In this document: positions 9,809 through 18,998 of the stretch, piece by piece
Numbering within the stretch: position 1 is the first letter of the stretch
Layout of the letters: each line of letters starts with the position of its first letter
NCBI RefSeq assembly: GCF_900111025.1
Contig: NZ_FOFN01000003.1
Coordinates: forward strand, 124,001 to 188,000
DNA length: 64,000 nt
DNA from: Hyunsoonleella jejuensis
GTDB taxonomy: Bacteria; Bacteroidota; Bacteroidia; Flavobacteriales; Flavobacteriaceae
Reading direction: 5' to 3'
Made by a program: the position numbers and the translations under genes
The notes under the pieces: model-generated
What the model saw: the letters and a program-made list of their open reading frames with translations, nothing else
Databases searched by the model: none
Told to the model about the DNA's origin: nothing

Positions 9809-9830
9809 ATATCTTTTTTAGAGTAATTTA

Positions 9831-9868
9831 AAAAGCCAAATCATGTATTTATGATTTGGCTTTTTTTT
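9831..9868. terminator. Bidirectional terminator between the M16 peptidase and mutB
   Basis: A perfect 13-bp stem (9832-9844 with 9851-9863) has a 6-base loop, with A-rich sequence on the left and a T run on the right. It can stop both the rightward peptidase transcript and the leftward methylmalonyl-CoA mutase operon. Confidence 0.85.
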
Positions 9869-9888
9869 GTTCGACTTATTGATTGGTA

Positions 9889-12009
9889 TTAATAATCAAT
9901 CAAAATCTCTAAAATCTTAATAGCAGCTTCGCTAATTTTTGTACCAGGCCCGAAAACGGCAACTGCTCCGGCATCAAACAAAAATTGATAATCTTGTTTT
10001 GGTATAACGCCGCCTACAATCACCATGATATCGTCGCGCCCATAGTTTTTAAGTTCTTCAATAACTTGAGGTACCAATGTTTTGTGTCCTGCTGCCAGTG
10101 AAGATACGCCTAAAACATGCACATCATTTTCAACCGCTTGTTTAGCAGCTTCTTTAGGTGTTTGGAATAGAGGACCAATATCTACATCAAAACCAATATC
10201 GGCATAACCTGTAGCTACTACTTTCGCGCCACGGTCATGTCCATCTTGCCCCATTTTTGCAATCATAATACGAGGTCTACGTCCATCTTGATCTGCAAAA
10301 ACATCGGCTAGTTCTTGAGCTTTTTTAAAAGAATCGTCGTTTTCTATTGCTTTACTGTACACCCCAGAGAATGATTTTATTTGTGCCTTATGTCGTCCAT
10401 ATTCAGCTTCCAGTGCGTCGCTTATTTCTCCCAAAGTGGCACGAACTCTAGCAGCTTCAACAGCTAAAGCTAATAAATTTTCTTGTCCTGTCTTGGCTGC
10501 CTTGGTTAATTTTGATAAAGCAACTGCTACTTTATTAGAATTTCTCGAAGATTTAATCTGGTGTAATCGTTCTATTTGAGCATTTCTAACAGTTTGGTTA
10601 TCCACTTCTAAGGTTGAAATGGCATCTTCTCTTTCCAACTGGAATTTATTAACACCTACTATAATGTCTTGTTCAGAATCAATTCTTGCCTGTTTTTTTG
10701 CTGCAGCCTCTTCAATTCTTAGTTTTGGAATACCGGCTTCAATGGCTTTCGTCATGCCGCCTAAATCCTCAATTTCTTGAATTAGATCCCAAGCTTTTTC
10801 TGCAATATCGTGTGTTAGTTTTTCAACATAATAGCTACCGGCCCATGGGTCTACCGTTTTAGTAATTTTGGTTTCTTCTTGTAAATATATCTGCGTGTTT
10901 CTTGCTATTCTAGCAGAAAAGTCGGTTGGTAGTGCAATAGCTTCATCCAGTGCATTGGTATGCAAACTTTGTGTGCCACCAAATGCAGCCGCGGCTGCTT
11001 CTATTGTTGTTCTTGCTACGTTATTAAATGGATCTTGCTCCGTTAAACTCCAACCAGAAGTCTGGCAATGTGTTCTTAAAGCTAAGGACTTTGCGTTTTT
11101 AGGGTTGAATTGCTTAACGAGTTTGGCCCATAGCATTCTGGCAGCGCGCATTTTGGCAATTTCCATAAAATGATTCATACCAATTGCCCAAAAGAAGGAC
11201 AGGCGAGGGGCAAAGGTGTCAATATCCATACCTGCCTTAATACCCGTTCTTAGATATTCTAATCCATCGGCTAAGGTGTATGCCAATTCAATATCACAGG
11301 TAGCACCAGCTTCTTGCATATGGTATCCCGAAATACTGATACTATTAAATTTAGGCATGTTCTTGCTTGTAAATTCAAAAATATCTGAAATAATTTTCAT
11401 GGAAGGCGTTGGCGGATAAATATAAGTGTTACGCACCATAAACTCTTTTAAAATATCATTTTGAATGGTGCCAGAGAGCTGTTCTAGCTTTACACCTTGC
11501 TCTTCCGCTGCTACGATATAAAATGCCATAATTGGCAACACCGCACCGTTCATGGTCATGGAAACCGACATTTTATCGAGCGGAATTTGGTCAAAAAGGA
11601 TTTTCATATCGGCAACAGAGTCGATGGCAACACCTGCTTTTCCAACATCACCAACCACGCGTTCATGATCAGAGTCATAGCCACGATGTGTTGCTAAATC
11701 AAAAGCTACAGATAACCCTTTTTGTCCTGCCGCTAAGTTTCTCCTGTAAAACGAGTTACTCTCTTCGGCAGTACTAAAACCAGCATATTGCCGTATGGTC
11801 CATGGACGTCTTACATACATAGTGCTGTAAGGTCCACGTAAATAAGGGGGAATCCCTGCAGCAAAGTTCAGATGCTCAAGATTTTCAATATCTGTTTTTG
11901 AATATTGAGACTTAATTTGAATGCCTTCAGCGGTATTTAGGTACTTTAATTTTGGCTTAGGTATTCCATCATTAGTTTTTAATGCAATATGTTGTATGTC
12001 CTTTCTCAA
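9889..12009 (-). CDS. mutB: Methylmalonyl-CoA mutase large (catalytic) subunit
   Basis: This 706-residue protein interconverts (R)-methylmalonyl-CoA and succinyl-CoA using adenosylcobalamin. The N-terminal TIM barrel has the [18 protein letters not shown] block and the conserved [15 protein letters not shown] segment. The C-terminal cobalamin domain carries the base-off motif DGHDRG (D589, H591) and the GVSSLAAGH segment. The length is typical of the catalytic subunit. It lies 5 bases after the small lipoprotein gene and is the last gene of the operon. Propionyl-CoA and odd-chain or branched-chain carbon would enter the TCA cycle through it. Confidence 0.96.
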   Translation of the reverse strand: MRKDIQHIALKTNDGIPKPKLKYLNTAEGIQIKSQYSKTDIENLEHLNFAAGIPPYLRGPYSTMYVRRPWTIRQYAGFSTAEESNSFYRRNLAAGQKGLSVAFDLATHRGYDSDHERVVGDVGKAGVAIDSVADMKILFDQIPLDKMSVSMTMNGAVLPIMAFYIVAAEEQGVKLEQLSGTIQNDILKEFMVRNTYIYPPTPSMKIISDIFEFTSKNMPKFNSISISGYHMQEAGATCDIELAYTLADGLEYLRTGIKAGMDIDTFAPRLSFFWAIGMNHFMEIAKMRAARMLWAKLVKQFNPKNAKSLALRTHCQTSGWSLTEQDPFNNVARTTIEAAAAAFGGTQSLHTNALDEAIALPTDFSARIARNTQIYLQEETKITKTVDPWAGSYYVEKLTHDIAEKAWDLIQEIEDLGGMTKAIEAGIPKLRIEEAAAKKQARIDSEQDIIVGVNKFQLEREDAISTLEVDNQTVRNAQIERLHQIKSSRNSNKVAVALSKLTKAAKTGQENLLALAVEAARVRATLGEISDALEAEYGRHKAQIKSFSGVYSKAIENDDSFKKAQELADVFADQDGRRPRIMIAKMGQDGHDRGAKVVATGYADIGFDVDIGPLFQTPKEAAKQAVENDVHVLGVSSLAAGHKTLVPQVIEELKNYGRDDIMVIVGGVIPKQDYQFLFDAGAVAVFGPGTKISEAAIKILEILIDY

Positions 12010-12014
12010 ATCAA

Positions 12015-12683
12015 TTAATGGTTATGTCCAGCATGTGGGTCATTTTGTGGTGTTGGCGGCGGTACCTTATTAAAATCTACTGGTGGTTCTGGTTTTTCAG
12101 AAACTTGTGATAAATCTACATCAAATAATTTTCCATAGTAAAACTCCAAGGCTACGTAAGCCGACAAATACTTATCTCTAATGGCTGCACCATAATTAGA
12201 TTGTAATGCAGGACCATATAATTTTGGGCTCATGCTATTTGTTTCGATTAATGCATCAAATGTGGTTTTTAAACTTTTATCCAGCATATTATTTGATATA
12301 CATTCAATAACAGAGCTATTATAATTTAACTTAGTACTTGGATTATCAACTGACCATAATTCTGACCTAGATTTTAATACTTCAAAAATTTGAGCCGAAT
12401 GTGGAGACACAACATCAGCATATTTTACACGACCATATATTGCATTTCGTACAAATTGCGAATAGGCGCGGGTTAGGTTAGGGTTGTTTTGTCCGTAGGC
12501 TTTCAATATGTCATCTTCAAAAGAAAAAAGCGCCTCGTTAAGCAATTTTAAATCAAATTTATCGCAGTTTAAAACAATTCCTTTATCAGCATACTTATAA
12601 GTTTCTAAAGTTTTTTCTTCAGCTTGTTTTTTACAACTAAATAAAGTGATGACCACTAAAAATGTAATAAATTTAAGTTTCAT
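12015..12683 (-). CDS. Uncharacterised lipoprotein inside the methylmalonyl-CoA mutase operon
   Basis: I do not recognise this 222-residue protein. It has a lipoprotein signal peptide with the predicted lipidated Cys at 17 (LFSCKK). The mature part looks mainly helical, and the C-terminus is Pro/His-rich ([16 protein letters not shown]), a composition that could bind a metal. It lies between the mutase small-subunit gene (5 bases away) and the large-subunit gene (5 bases away), so it must be co-transcribed with them. Whether it has any part in mutase function is unknown; an envelope lipoprotein cannot act directly on a cytoplasmic enzyme. Confidence 0.75.
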   Translation of the reverse strand: MKLKFITFLVVITLFSCKKQAEEKTLETYKYADKGIVLNCDKFDLKLLNEALFSFEDDILKAYGQNNPNLTRAYSQFVRNAIYGRVKYADVVSPHSAQIFEVLKSRSELWSVDNPSTKLNYNSSVIECISNNMLDKSLKTTFDALIETNSMSPKLYGPALQSNYGAAIRDKYLSAYVALEFYYGKLFDVDLSQVSEKPEPPVDFNKVPPPTPQNDPHAGHNH

Positions 12684-12688
12684 AATGA

Positions 12689-14056
12689 TTATTCGGTTTT
12701 TAATCGTTTTTGTTCTAATGTTTCTGTTACACGTTTTTCTATGATGGGTTCTATTAAAGTTTTTCTCTTTTTGGTTTTAAGGAACGGGTAAATTTCTAAG
12801 TTATCCTTCATTTTATCAGTAGTGTTTGGGTGCTTGTTGCTGCCCAAAATTACTTCACTGGCCGCATTAAACTGTTCTTGTTCTTTCGTGGCACTTTCCT
12901 TTATTTTTCTTTGAATTGTGCCGTCTTTTAGCTGTTTTAAAAAGCCACCTGTTGCTTCAATGTCCTTAAACAAAGCTAATGCTTTATCGGCCATTTGTTG
13001 CGTAAGCGCTTCTATGTAATAAGCCCCATCAGAAGGATTATCAACTGCACCAAAATAGCTTTCGTGTTTTAAAACAAGCAACTGGTTTTTTGCAATTCTT
13101 CTACCAAAATCATTTTCCTTATGGAATATGGCATCATACGGTAAATTACAAACGGTATCGGCACCTCCCAAAATGGCACTCATGCATTCTGTGGTAGTGC
13201 GCAACATGTTTGTATTGTAATCGTAAATGGCTTTGTTCCGTTTTGTTGGTATTGCAGCTATTTTACAGTTATAATTTATAGTATATTCAGTTTCAAGTGT
13301 GTTAAAGAGTAGCCTTAATGCTCTTAGCTTTGCAATTTCAAAGAAATAATTGGAGCCAACAGCCACATTAAAAATAACATCAATAGTTGGAGTTTTTTCT
13401 TTTGAAGTGTTTTCTAAGTGATTAAAATACTCATTAATATGTGCCATGGCATACGCCAATTGCTGTACTATATTAGCACCTGCGTTTTGATATAACGCAA
13501 TATCTACAGTAAAAGCATTGGAATAGTTAACGCCACCTTCAAATTTTAAAAAATCTTCGCTGAAGCTTGAAAACCAATTACCACTTTTTGCAAGATTTCC
13601 AATGATGTCTGTAGTAATATAAATGTTGGATTTTGAGTTTTTTGAAATAGATTTTTTAATGGTATCTACTGATAGAAAGTGAAACTCAAAATGTACTGGA
13701 ATTGCATCAAGATTTATGTTATCCAATAACACATCAAAGTCTATATCTTCTGAAGGAATAATAAATTTAAGGCTTTCTACACCATCATTAACTGCTGAAA
13801 GGGCTAATGCATTTGCCTTTTTGGCATCTGAAGCAAATATAATTTCGCCAATTTTGAAGTTGCTCGCGCTAGTCTTAGTAGTTTTAAAAGCTTCATTAAA
13901 ATCATCGGTATGGTAAAATGGCTTTACTTGTATGCCTTCGTTGCTGGTCCAAATCAAAGTATCGTTATAATCTGCCCCTTTTAAATCGGCTTGTATTTTT
14001 TGTTTCCATTGTTTAGCGGAAACGGGATCAAATTCATTAAATAACGTATCACTCAT
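12689..14056 (-). CDS. mutA: Methylmalonyl-CoA mutase small subunit
   Basis: This 455-residue protein is the non-catalytic partner of MutB. It keeps the barrel-domain signatures (KQWKQKIQADLKGADYNDTL near the start, LGGADTVCNLPYDA, and a GAYYIEALTQQMADKA block). It lacks the DxHxxG cobalamin motif, as is normal for the small subunit, and is shorter than many (about 600) because the C-terminal B12-like domain is missing. Its start overlaps the DivIC-like gene by 8 bases, so translation is coupled to a cell-division gene. Confidence 0.92.
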   Translation of the reverse strand: MSDTLFNEFDPVSAKQWKQKIQADLKGADYNDTLIWTSNEGIQVKPFYHTDDFNEAFKTTKTSASNFKIGEIIFASDAKKANALALSAVNDGVESLKFIIPSEDIDFDVLLDNINLDAIPVHFEFHFLSVDTIKKSISKNSKSNIYITTDIIGNLAKSGNWFSSFSEDFLKFEGGVNYSNAFTVDIALYQNAGANIVQQLAYAMAHINEYFNHLENTSKEKTPTIDVIFNVAVGSNYFFEIAKLRALRLLFNTLETEYTINYNCKIAAIPTKRNKAIYDYNTNMLRTTTECMSAILGGADTVCNLPYDAIFHKENDFGRRIAKNQLLVLKHESYFGAVDNPSDGAYYIEALTQQMADKALALFKDIEATGGFLKQLKDGTIQRKIKESATKEQEQFNAASEVILGSNKHPNTTDKMKDNLEIYPFLKTKKRKTLIEPIIEKRVTETLEQKRLKTE

Positions 14057-14378
14057 TGTCCTTAGTTTTTAAGCTATCCTCATACTCAATAATAAAAATT
14101 TCTTCGTTTTCCCGTTTCATGTAGTATTCTTCGCGAGCAAATTTCTCTAAACCTTTTTGAGAGCTTAATTTTTTGAACTCTTTATCATCTTTTTCCTTAT
14201 TCTTTTTATAGTATTCTTTTTCGGTTTCTAAATCTCTAATTTCAGTATTTAGTTCATTGTGTATAAAATAAGAATTACTATCGAAAAAAATCATCCAAAC
14301 CACAAAAACTACCAAAATAAGAATATAGATATTCTTGAATGGTTTTAAAAAACGGTGATTTAAATTAATTTTTTTCAT
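14049..14378 (-). CDS. Septum formation initiator family protein (FtsB/DivIC-like)
   Basis: This 109-residue protein has one membrane segment (about residues 15-32), a coiled-coil stretch (residues 40-75, rich in E/K) and the C-terminal FAREEYYMKRENEEIFIIEY block typical of FtsB/DivIC proteins. These proteins join FtsL and FtsQ in the divisome. It lies directly after udk (adjacent stop and start codons) and overlaps mutA by 8 bases. Confidence 0.88.
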   Translation of the reverse strand: MKKINLNHRFLKPFKNIYILILVVFVVWMIFFDSNSYFIHNELNTEIRDLETEKEYYKKNKEKDDKEFKKLSSQKGLEKFAREEYYMKRENEEIFIIEYEDSLKTKDNE

Positions 14379-14984
14379 TTATAGTTTTTCATTAATTATG
14401 GTGCGCACAATATCTATCGCCACAGTATTGTAGTGATTATTTGGAATGATAATATCAGCATACTCTTTCATAGGCTCTATAAATTGATCGTGCATGGGTT
14501 TTAGTGTGGTTTTATAACGCGTTAACACTTCGTCTAAATCTCTGCCACGTTCTGAAATATCACGTTTTAAACGGCGTATTAAACGTTCGTCGCTATCGGC
14601 ATGCACAAATATTTTAATATCAAACATCTCTCTAAGTTCAGGATTTGTAAGGATTAAAATACCCTCAACTATCATTACTTTTCTGGGATGCGTTAAAATG
14701 GTATCACCAGTTCTATTATGTTTAACGAAAGAATACACAGGTTGGTGTACGGGTTCGTTTTGTTTTAATGCTTTAAGGTGTTTCGTTAATAAATCAAAAT
14801 CGATACTTCTGGGATGATCGAAATTAATTTTCACACGTTCATCATAACTCAAATGCGAAGTGTCCTTGTAATATGAATCTTGAGAAATAACCCCAACTTC
14901 TCCTTCGGGTAATTCTTTTAAAAGCTGATTTACAACTGTAGTTTTTCCGCATCCGGTACCTCCAGCAATTCCTATTACCAACAT
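14379..14984 (-). CDS. udk: Uridine kinase
   Basis: This 201-residue protein phosphorylates uridine and cytidine in pyrimidine salvage. It shows the P-loop GGTGCGKTT (residues 8-16), the QDSYYKD substrate loop, the NFDHPRSIDFDLL block and the lid-region RRLKRDISERGRD segment. The length matches the bacterial enzyme. It is the first gene of the udk-divIC-mutA-lipoprotein-mutB unit. Confidence 0.95.
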   Translation of the reverse strand: MLVIGIAGGTGCGKTTVVNQLLKELPEGEVGVISQDSYYKDTSHLSYDERVKINFDHPRSIDFDLLTKHLKALKQNEPVHQPVYSFVKHNRTGDTILTHPRKVMIVEGILILTNPELREMFDIKIFVHADSDERLIRRLKRDISERGRDLDEVLTRYKTTLKPMHDQFIEPMKEYADIIIPNNHYNTVAIDIVRTIINEKL

Positions 14985-15052
14985 ATCGTTTTTGAGATTT
15001 TTAAGGTAAAAACAAAGTTAGCAAATGTATCAGTATTAGGATGAAATTCACA

Positions 15053-15457
15053 TCATTTTTTTATGGCCGTAACCTGTTCTTCCGTAACCATACCCTTGAT
15101 GGAATTACCCCAACTATTATTAATAAAATTCATAACATCGGCAACTTCATCATCACTTAAACCCATAGGCGCCATATTACCATTATAAGTAACGCCATTT
15201 ACAGTTATTTCCCCTTTTTGCCCATATTTTATACCTCTGATACTGGCTTCTTGATTGTTTTTTAGATAATCAGAATTTGCTAGTGGCGGAAACGTGTTTT
15301 CAACGCCTTCTCCATTAGCCATATGGCAGTTTATACAAAAATCTGTGTAAATCTCTTGCCCTCTAGAAATACTTTCTTGTAGTTCATCCTGCTGAGAAAA
15401 AGTTATAGCTCCAAAAGTCATTAGGCCACTTAAAACAATAAATAAAAATACTTTCAT
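15053..15457 (-). CDS. Small c-type cytochrome
   Basis: This 134-residue protein has a signal peptide (residues 1-21), one haem-attachment motif CINCH (C41, C44, H45) and a likely axial Met in NMAPMGLSDDEV. It is a class I monohaem cytochrome c of the periplasm. It lies 9 bases downstream of the PQQ-type sugar dehydrogenase gene on the same strand, so it is a plausible electron acceptor for that enzyme (inferred from position). Confidence 0.9.
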   Translation of the reverse strand: MKVFLFIVLSGLMTFGAITFSQQDELQESISRGQEIYTDFCINCHMANGEGVENTFPPLANSDYLKNNQEASIRGIKYGQKGEITVNGVTYNGNMAPMGLSDDEVADVMNFINNSWGNSIKGMVTEEQVTAIKK

Positions 15458-15466
15458 AATGTGAGT

Positions 15467-16600
15467 TTAAAATGAATCTGGAATAATCTTAACGATGCCA
15501 ACGCCTTCAACTCCTGCATATAAATAACCATCAGGAGCTTGTTTGATATTTCTAAACCTACCTAAACCTTCAAATAGCTTTTCGCGTTTGGAGACTTTAT
15601 TATCCTTAATCACTAAACGTTCTAGATATAGAAATTTTAATGAACCAACCAATACGCTGTCTTTCCAATCCGGATAATTACTTGAAGTTACAAAAGCCAT
15701 TCCGCTTGGGGCAATAGAAGGTACCCAGTAAAACAAAGGTTGTTCCATGCCTTCTTTTTCGGTAATTTCGGTAAACTTAGTGCCACTATAATTTATACCA
15801 TAAGAAATCACTGGCCATCCGTAGTTGTTGCCTTTTTCAACAACATTTATTTCATCCCCGCCTTTTGGTCCGTGTTCATTAACCCAAATTTTTCCAGTTT
15901 CGGGATGCATTGCCATACCTTGAGGATTGCGATGACCGAAGCTAAAAATAGCTTTTTTAGCATCAGCATTATCAACAAAAGGGTTGTCATTTGGAATAGT
16001 GCCATCTGCATGTAACCTATAAATTTTACCGCCATCTCGAGTAATATCTTGCGGGTTAACGTCGCGATTGCCTCTATCTCCAATTGAGAAATACAAATAG
16101 CCCTCTTTGTCAAATTCTATGCGAGAGCCCCAATGTTGTCCTTTTTTGGTGTTAGGCACACCTTTGTAAAGGTGTTCCACATCAGCAAGTATATTCCCGT
16201 TTAGTTTCGCACGAATAATAGCGGTATTACCACCCTCGTCCTCGCCTTCAGGAGAGCCGTATGAAAAGTATATCCAGCCATTATTTTCATAATCAGGATG
16301 TAGTTTTATATCCATTAAACCTCCTTGACCTCGTACGTAAACTTCAGGCAAGCCTTCAATAGTAGTTTTTACGCCATCTTTAAAATGTATAAGTGTTCCT
16401 GTTTTTTCGGTAATTAGGATGCTGCCGTCAGGTAAAAATTCCATACCCCATGGAATATTCAATTCAGGCACAATAACCTCAGTAACATAATTTATTTTTA
16501 GAGGTGTTTCTGCTGAAATTTCTGAAGGTTCTTGCTGTGCGCAAGAGTAGAAAGAAATTAGTAGAACTGCTAGAAGCAAAGTGAACTGTTTCATTTTCAT
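15467..16600 (-). CDS. PQQ-dependent sugar dehydrogenase (GSDH family), lipoprotein
   Basis: The glucose/sorbosone dehydrogenase beta-propeller is recognised by LNIPWGMEFLPDGSILITEK, QGGLMDIKLHPDY, HWGSRIEFDKEGYLYFSIGDRG and FGHRNPQGMAMHPETGKIWVNEHGPKGGDE. The His, Arg and Glu of these blocks line the PQQ site in the family. I chose the ATG at 16600 (377 residues), which gives a clean lipoprotein signal with Cys20 (FYSCAQQ). An in-frame ATG at 16624 overlaps the upstream TonB-receptor stop (TAATG) and would add 8 residues. The enzyme oxidises aldoses in the periplasm and passes electrons to quinone or cytochrome c; the substrate here is unknown. Confidence 0.9.
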   Translation of the reverse strand: MKMKQFTLLLAVLLISFYSCAQQEPSEISAETPLKINYVTEVIVPELNIPWGMEFLPDGSILITEKTGTLIHFKDGVKTTIEGLPEVYVRGQGGLMDIKLHPDYENNGWIYFSYGSPEGEDEGGNTAIIRAKLNGNILADVEHLYKGVPNTKKGQHWGSRIEFDKEGYLYFSIGDRGNRDVNPQDITRDGGKIYRLHADGTIPNDNPFVDNADAKKAIFSFGHRNPQGMAMHPETGKIWVNEHGPKGGDEINVVEKGNNYGWPVISYGINYSGTKFTEITEKEGMEQPLFYWVPSIAPSGMAFVTSSNYPDWKDSVLVGSLKFLYLERLVIKDNKVSKREKLFEGLGRFRNIKQAPDGYLYAGVEGVGIVKIIPDSF

Positions 16601-16623
16601 TGATTTATTGGTATAAAGATACA

Positions 16624-18771
16624 TTAAAAAGAATAATTTAAGGAGGCACCTGAATAATAATTTAAAGGATTGCCTGGGTAAAAATATCGTGGTGCATTAC
16701 CACCAAAACTACTAGCATTTATTAAAATTTGAGAGGCATAAGCCATATTAAATATATTGTTGATACCCAAAAAGATATTGAGTCTTAATCTAGGAGTTAA
16801 TGTGTTTTGATATCCAAATTTTGCATTTGAAATATTATAGTTTTCACTGTATAAGCTATTGCTGTCCGTTATTGGCATTTTACCAACATATTGAAAGTTG
16901 AGGTTACCATAAAAACCTGACTTAGAGTTGAAATCAAACCCTAAATTTAAAATATTGGATGGCACGCCAGTAACGTCATTGCCCGAGTAATCTTTATCTT
17001 CATCAACAAAATCTTTGAATTTATATAAGTTTAACGAGTAGCTCCCAAAGGTGGAAATTTGCAGTTGCTCGGAATTAAAGATTGCATACGTCCAATCCAT
17101 TTCTAAACCGTCATGGTTTGTTCTTCCTGCGTTTATACCAATAAATTCATCTTCAGCTGTACGTCTAGCTACCAAAAGATTTTTTATAGCCAAACGGTAA
17201 ATAGAAACATTGTATTGCAATCTGTTAGTAATGCCTGTACCTTTCACGCCAATTTCAAAATTCCAACCTGTTTCCGGGTTTAAGTTGGTGTTTATTTGGC
17301 CATCAGGCCTCAAGGTTTCTTCTAAGGATAGTGGTGAAAAGCCATGGCTAATATTTGCATAGAGATTAGAAGTACTGCTCACACGCTGCAAAATTCCAAT
17401 TTTTGGAGACAATACCCCATCATATTTAAAGTTCCCAGATTCGTCAATATTTGAATTTGAAACAGGAAATCTATCCTCAAGATCATAGGATGTTCGGTTG
17501 TAATTTATACCTAAAACAATATCAGTTTTAGTAGAAATATTATATCTACTTTCAAAAAATAGATTATAATACTGTCTTTTTTCTTTGAAGTTAGTCAATG
17601 CATCACCTTGAACACTGCCATTTCCATCTGAAAAATTCTGATATAGATTTTCGAAGGTTTCATGTTTATAAGTGTCCTTAAAAACTTCTAATCCACCTAT
17701 CCAATTTAATATTTTGTTGTTAATTTTAATATTGCCAACAACGCGATGCCTAAAGCCATAGCCAAATACGGATTCATCTAAAATATTAAATGGTCGTGGC
17801 TCGTATGAATTTCTGAAAGACATAAAAATACTGGTGTTTTGAGAAACATTTTCATTGAAATTGTGTTGTAGAGTAATGCCTAATACACCTCGTTTAGTAT
17901 CTTCAAACCCCCGTGAAGCTTTCCACGCAAATGCAGCCGACTCTGGATTGTTTCTAAAGTCAGTTTCGTTTAAAGAACTTGGAATAAAAGCTTTTAAATC
18001 TGAAAAAACACCGAGAATAGAAAGCTCGTTTTTTGCGTCTAATTTATGATTAGAATTAAGCGTTAGTGCATCTCTTTTGTAGTTGTTATTGGCTCTAAAT
18101 CCATCACTTTGTGTAGAACTGAAAACTAGTTTTAGGTTGTTTCTTGAAGTTCCGTAATTCAACTGAGACAAATTTTTGAATAACCCAAAAGAGCCTATGG
18201 TAGTTTCGTTTTGAACATTTGCATTATTGAAATTAGAAGTTTTAGGTAATAGTTGAATTACGCCTCCCAGTCCTGCTCCATAAATGCTAGATGTAGCACC
18301 TTTGGTAATTTCTATTCTAGATATCGCACCTAGTTCAAAATCTTCCAAACTTGTTTCACCACTGCCATTAGTAAGTGGAATATCTTTAAAATATGCTCTT
18401 ATTTTAGAGGTCCCAAATAAATTTCTTGAGCCCACACCACGTATTGTAATACGATTAGTATTTAGCGCTCCAGTTTGCATAAACACTCCTGAAACTCTGT
18501 TCAATGCTTCGTTTATATTGATGTTATTGCCACGTTCAATAGCTTTGGTAGAGATAAGTGCAGTGCTTGAAGTAGATGCTTTTAATTGTGTTGGTAAATG
18601 GTTGGCGTTAACAATAACCTCTTTTAAAATTGAGGGCTTTTTTTGAAGTAGTTTAGTGTTTTTTTTAGAACCAATACTATCATTTATGGTATTTATTCCC
18701 TTGTTTTGAGAATAGTGCATTTGCGTATTTAGTGCTGAAAATACCAAGAAGATAAATAGTTTCTTTTTCAC
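16624..18771 (-). CDS. TonB-dependent outer-membrane receptor (siderophore/cofactor type)
   Basis: This 715-residue receptor has a signal peptide, a possible TonB box (SILKEVIVNANHLP, residues 47-60), a plug domain (ALNRVSGVFMQTGALNTNRITIRGVGSRN and RIEITKGATSSIYGAGLGGVIQLL), and a C-terminal barrel ending in an aromatic residue (SLNYSF). It is shorter than SusC proteins and lacks their CarboxypepD_reg domain, so it resembles metal-complex or vitamin receptors. It is the first gene of a unit with the sugar dehydrogenase and cytochrome c. PQQ uptake is one possibility suggested by this neighbourhood, but the sequence alone does not show the ligand. Confidence 0.88.
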   Translation of the reverse strand: MKKKLFIFLVFSALNTQMHYSQNKGINTINDSIGSKKNTKLLQKKPSILKEVIVNANHLPTQLKASTSSTALISTKAIERGNNININEALNRVSGVFMQTGALNTNRITIRGVGSRNLFGTSKIRAYFKDIPLTNGSGETSLEDFELGAISRIEITKGATSSIYGAGLGGVIQLLPKTSNFNNANVQNETTIGSFGLFKNLSQLNYGTSRNNLKLVFSSTQSDGFRANNNYKRDALTLNSNHKLDAKNELSILGVFSDLKAFIPSSLNETDFRNNPESAAFAWKASRGFEDTKRGVLGITLQHNFNENVSQNTSIFMSFRNSYEPRPFNILDESVFGYGFRHRVVGNIKINNKILNWIGGLEVFKDTYKHETFENLYQNFSDGNGSVQGDALTNFKEKRQYYNLFFESRYNISTKTDIVLGINYNRTSYDLEDRFPVSNSNIDESGNFKYDGVLSPKIGILQRVSSTSNLYANISHGFSPLSLEETLRPDGQINTNLNPETGWNFEIGVKGTGITNRLQYNVSIYRLAIKNLLVARRTAEDEFIGINAGRTNHDGLEMDWTYAIFNSEQLQISTFGSYSLNLYKFKDFVDEDKDYSGNDVTGVPSNILNLGFDFNSKSGFYGNLNFQYVGKMPITDSNSLYSENYNISNAKFGYQNTLTPRLRLNIFLGINNIFNMAYASQILINASSFGGNAPRYFYPGNPLNYYSGASLNYSF

Positions 18772-18861
18772 CCATGCAAAGTAGATGTTTTGTTAAAAAC
18801 CCAAAAGTTTTGTATCCCTAAATTTTTCTTAAAAAATTATTTAAGAACTGATTAAAAGAAG

Positions 18862-18869
18862 TATATTTG
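18862..18869 (+). promoter_or_regulatory. Bacteroidota -7 box of the tRNA-Pro(TGG) promoter
   Basis: TATATTTG matches the TAnnTTTG consensus of Bacteroidota sigma-A promoters and ends 21 bases before the mature tRNA. A clear TTTG -33 box is not visible. Confidence 0.55.
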
Positions 18870-18890
18870 CATCCGCTTAGATAAGCAATT

Positions 18891-18965
18891 CGGGGTGTAG
18901 CGTAGCCCGGTTATCGCGCCGCGTTTGGGACGCGGAGGTCGCAGGTTCGAATCCTGCCACCCCGA
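18891..18965 (+). tRNA. tRNA-Pro (anticodon TGG)
   Basis: A full cloverleaf is visible: acceptor arms CGGGGTG and CACCCCG plus discriminator A, anticodon stem CCGCG/CGCGG with loop TTTGGGA (anticodon TGG), and T-arm GCAGG-TTCGAAT-CCTGC. The 3' CCA is not encoded. A hairpin terminator follows directly. Confidence 0.97.
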
Positions 18966-18966
18966 C

Positions 18967-18998
18967 AAAAGACTTTTCATGAAATGAAAAGTCTTTTT
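18967..18998. terminator. Bidirectional terminator after tRNA-Pro(TGG)
   Basis: A perfect 14-bp stem (18967-18980 with 18984-18997) with a GAA loop and a T run lies between the tRNA and the convergent hydroxyacid dehydrogenase gene, and abuts the stop codon of the latter. Confidence 0.85.

Noticed and set aside
10868-11777. Several open frames on the plus strand opposite mutB
   Set aside because: They are antisense shadows of a well-conserved coding sequence, have no homology I recognise and no start signals.
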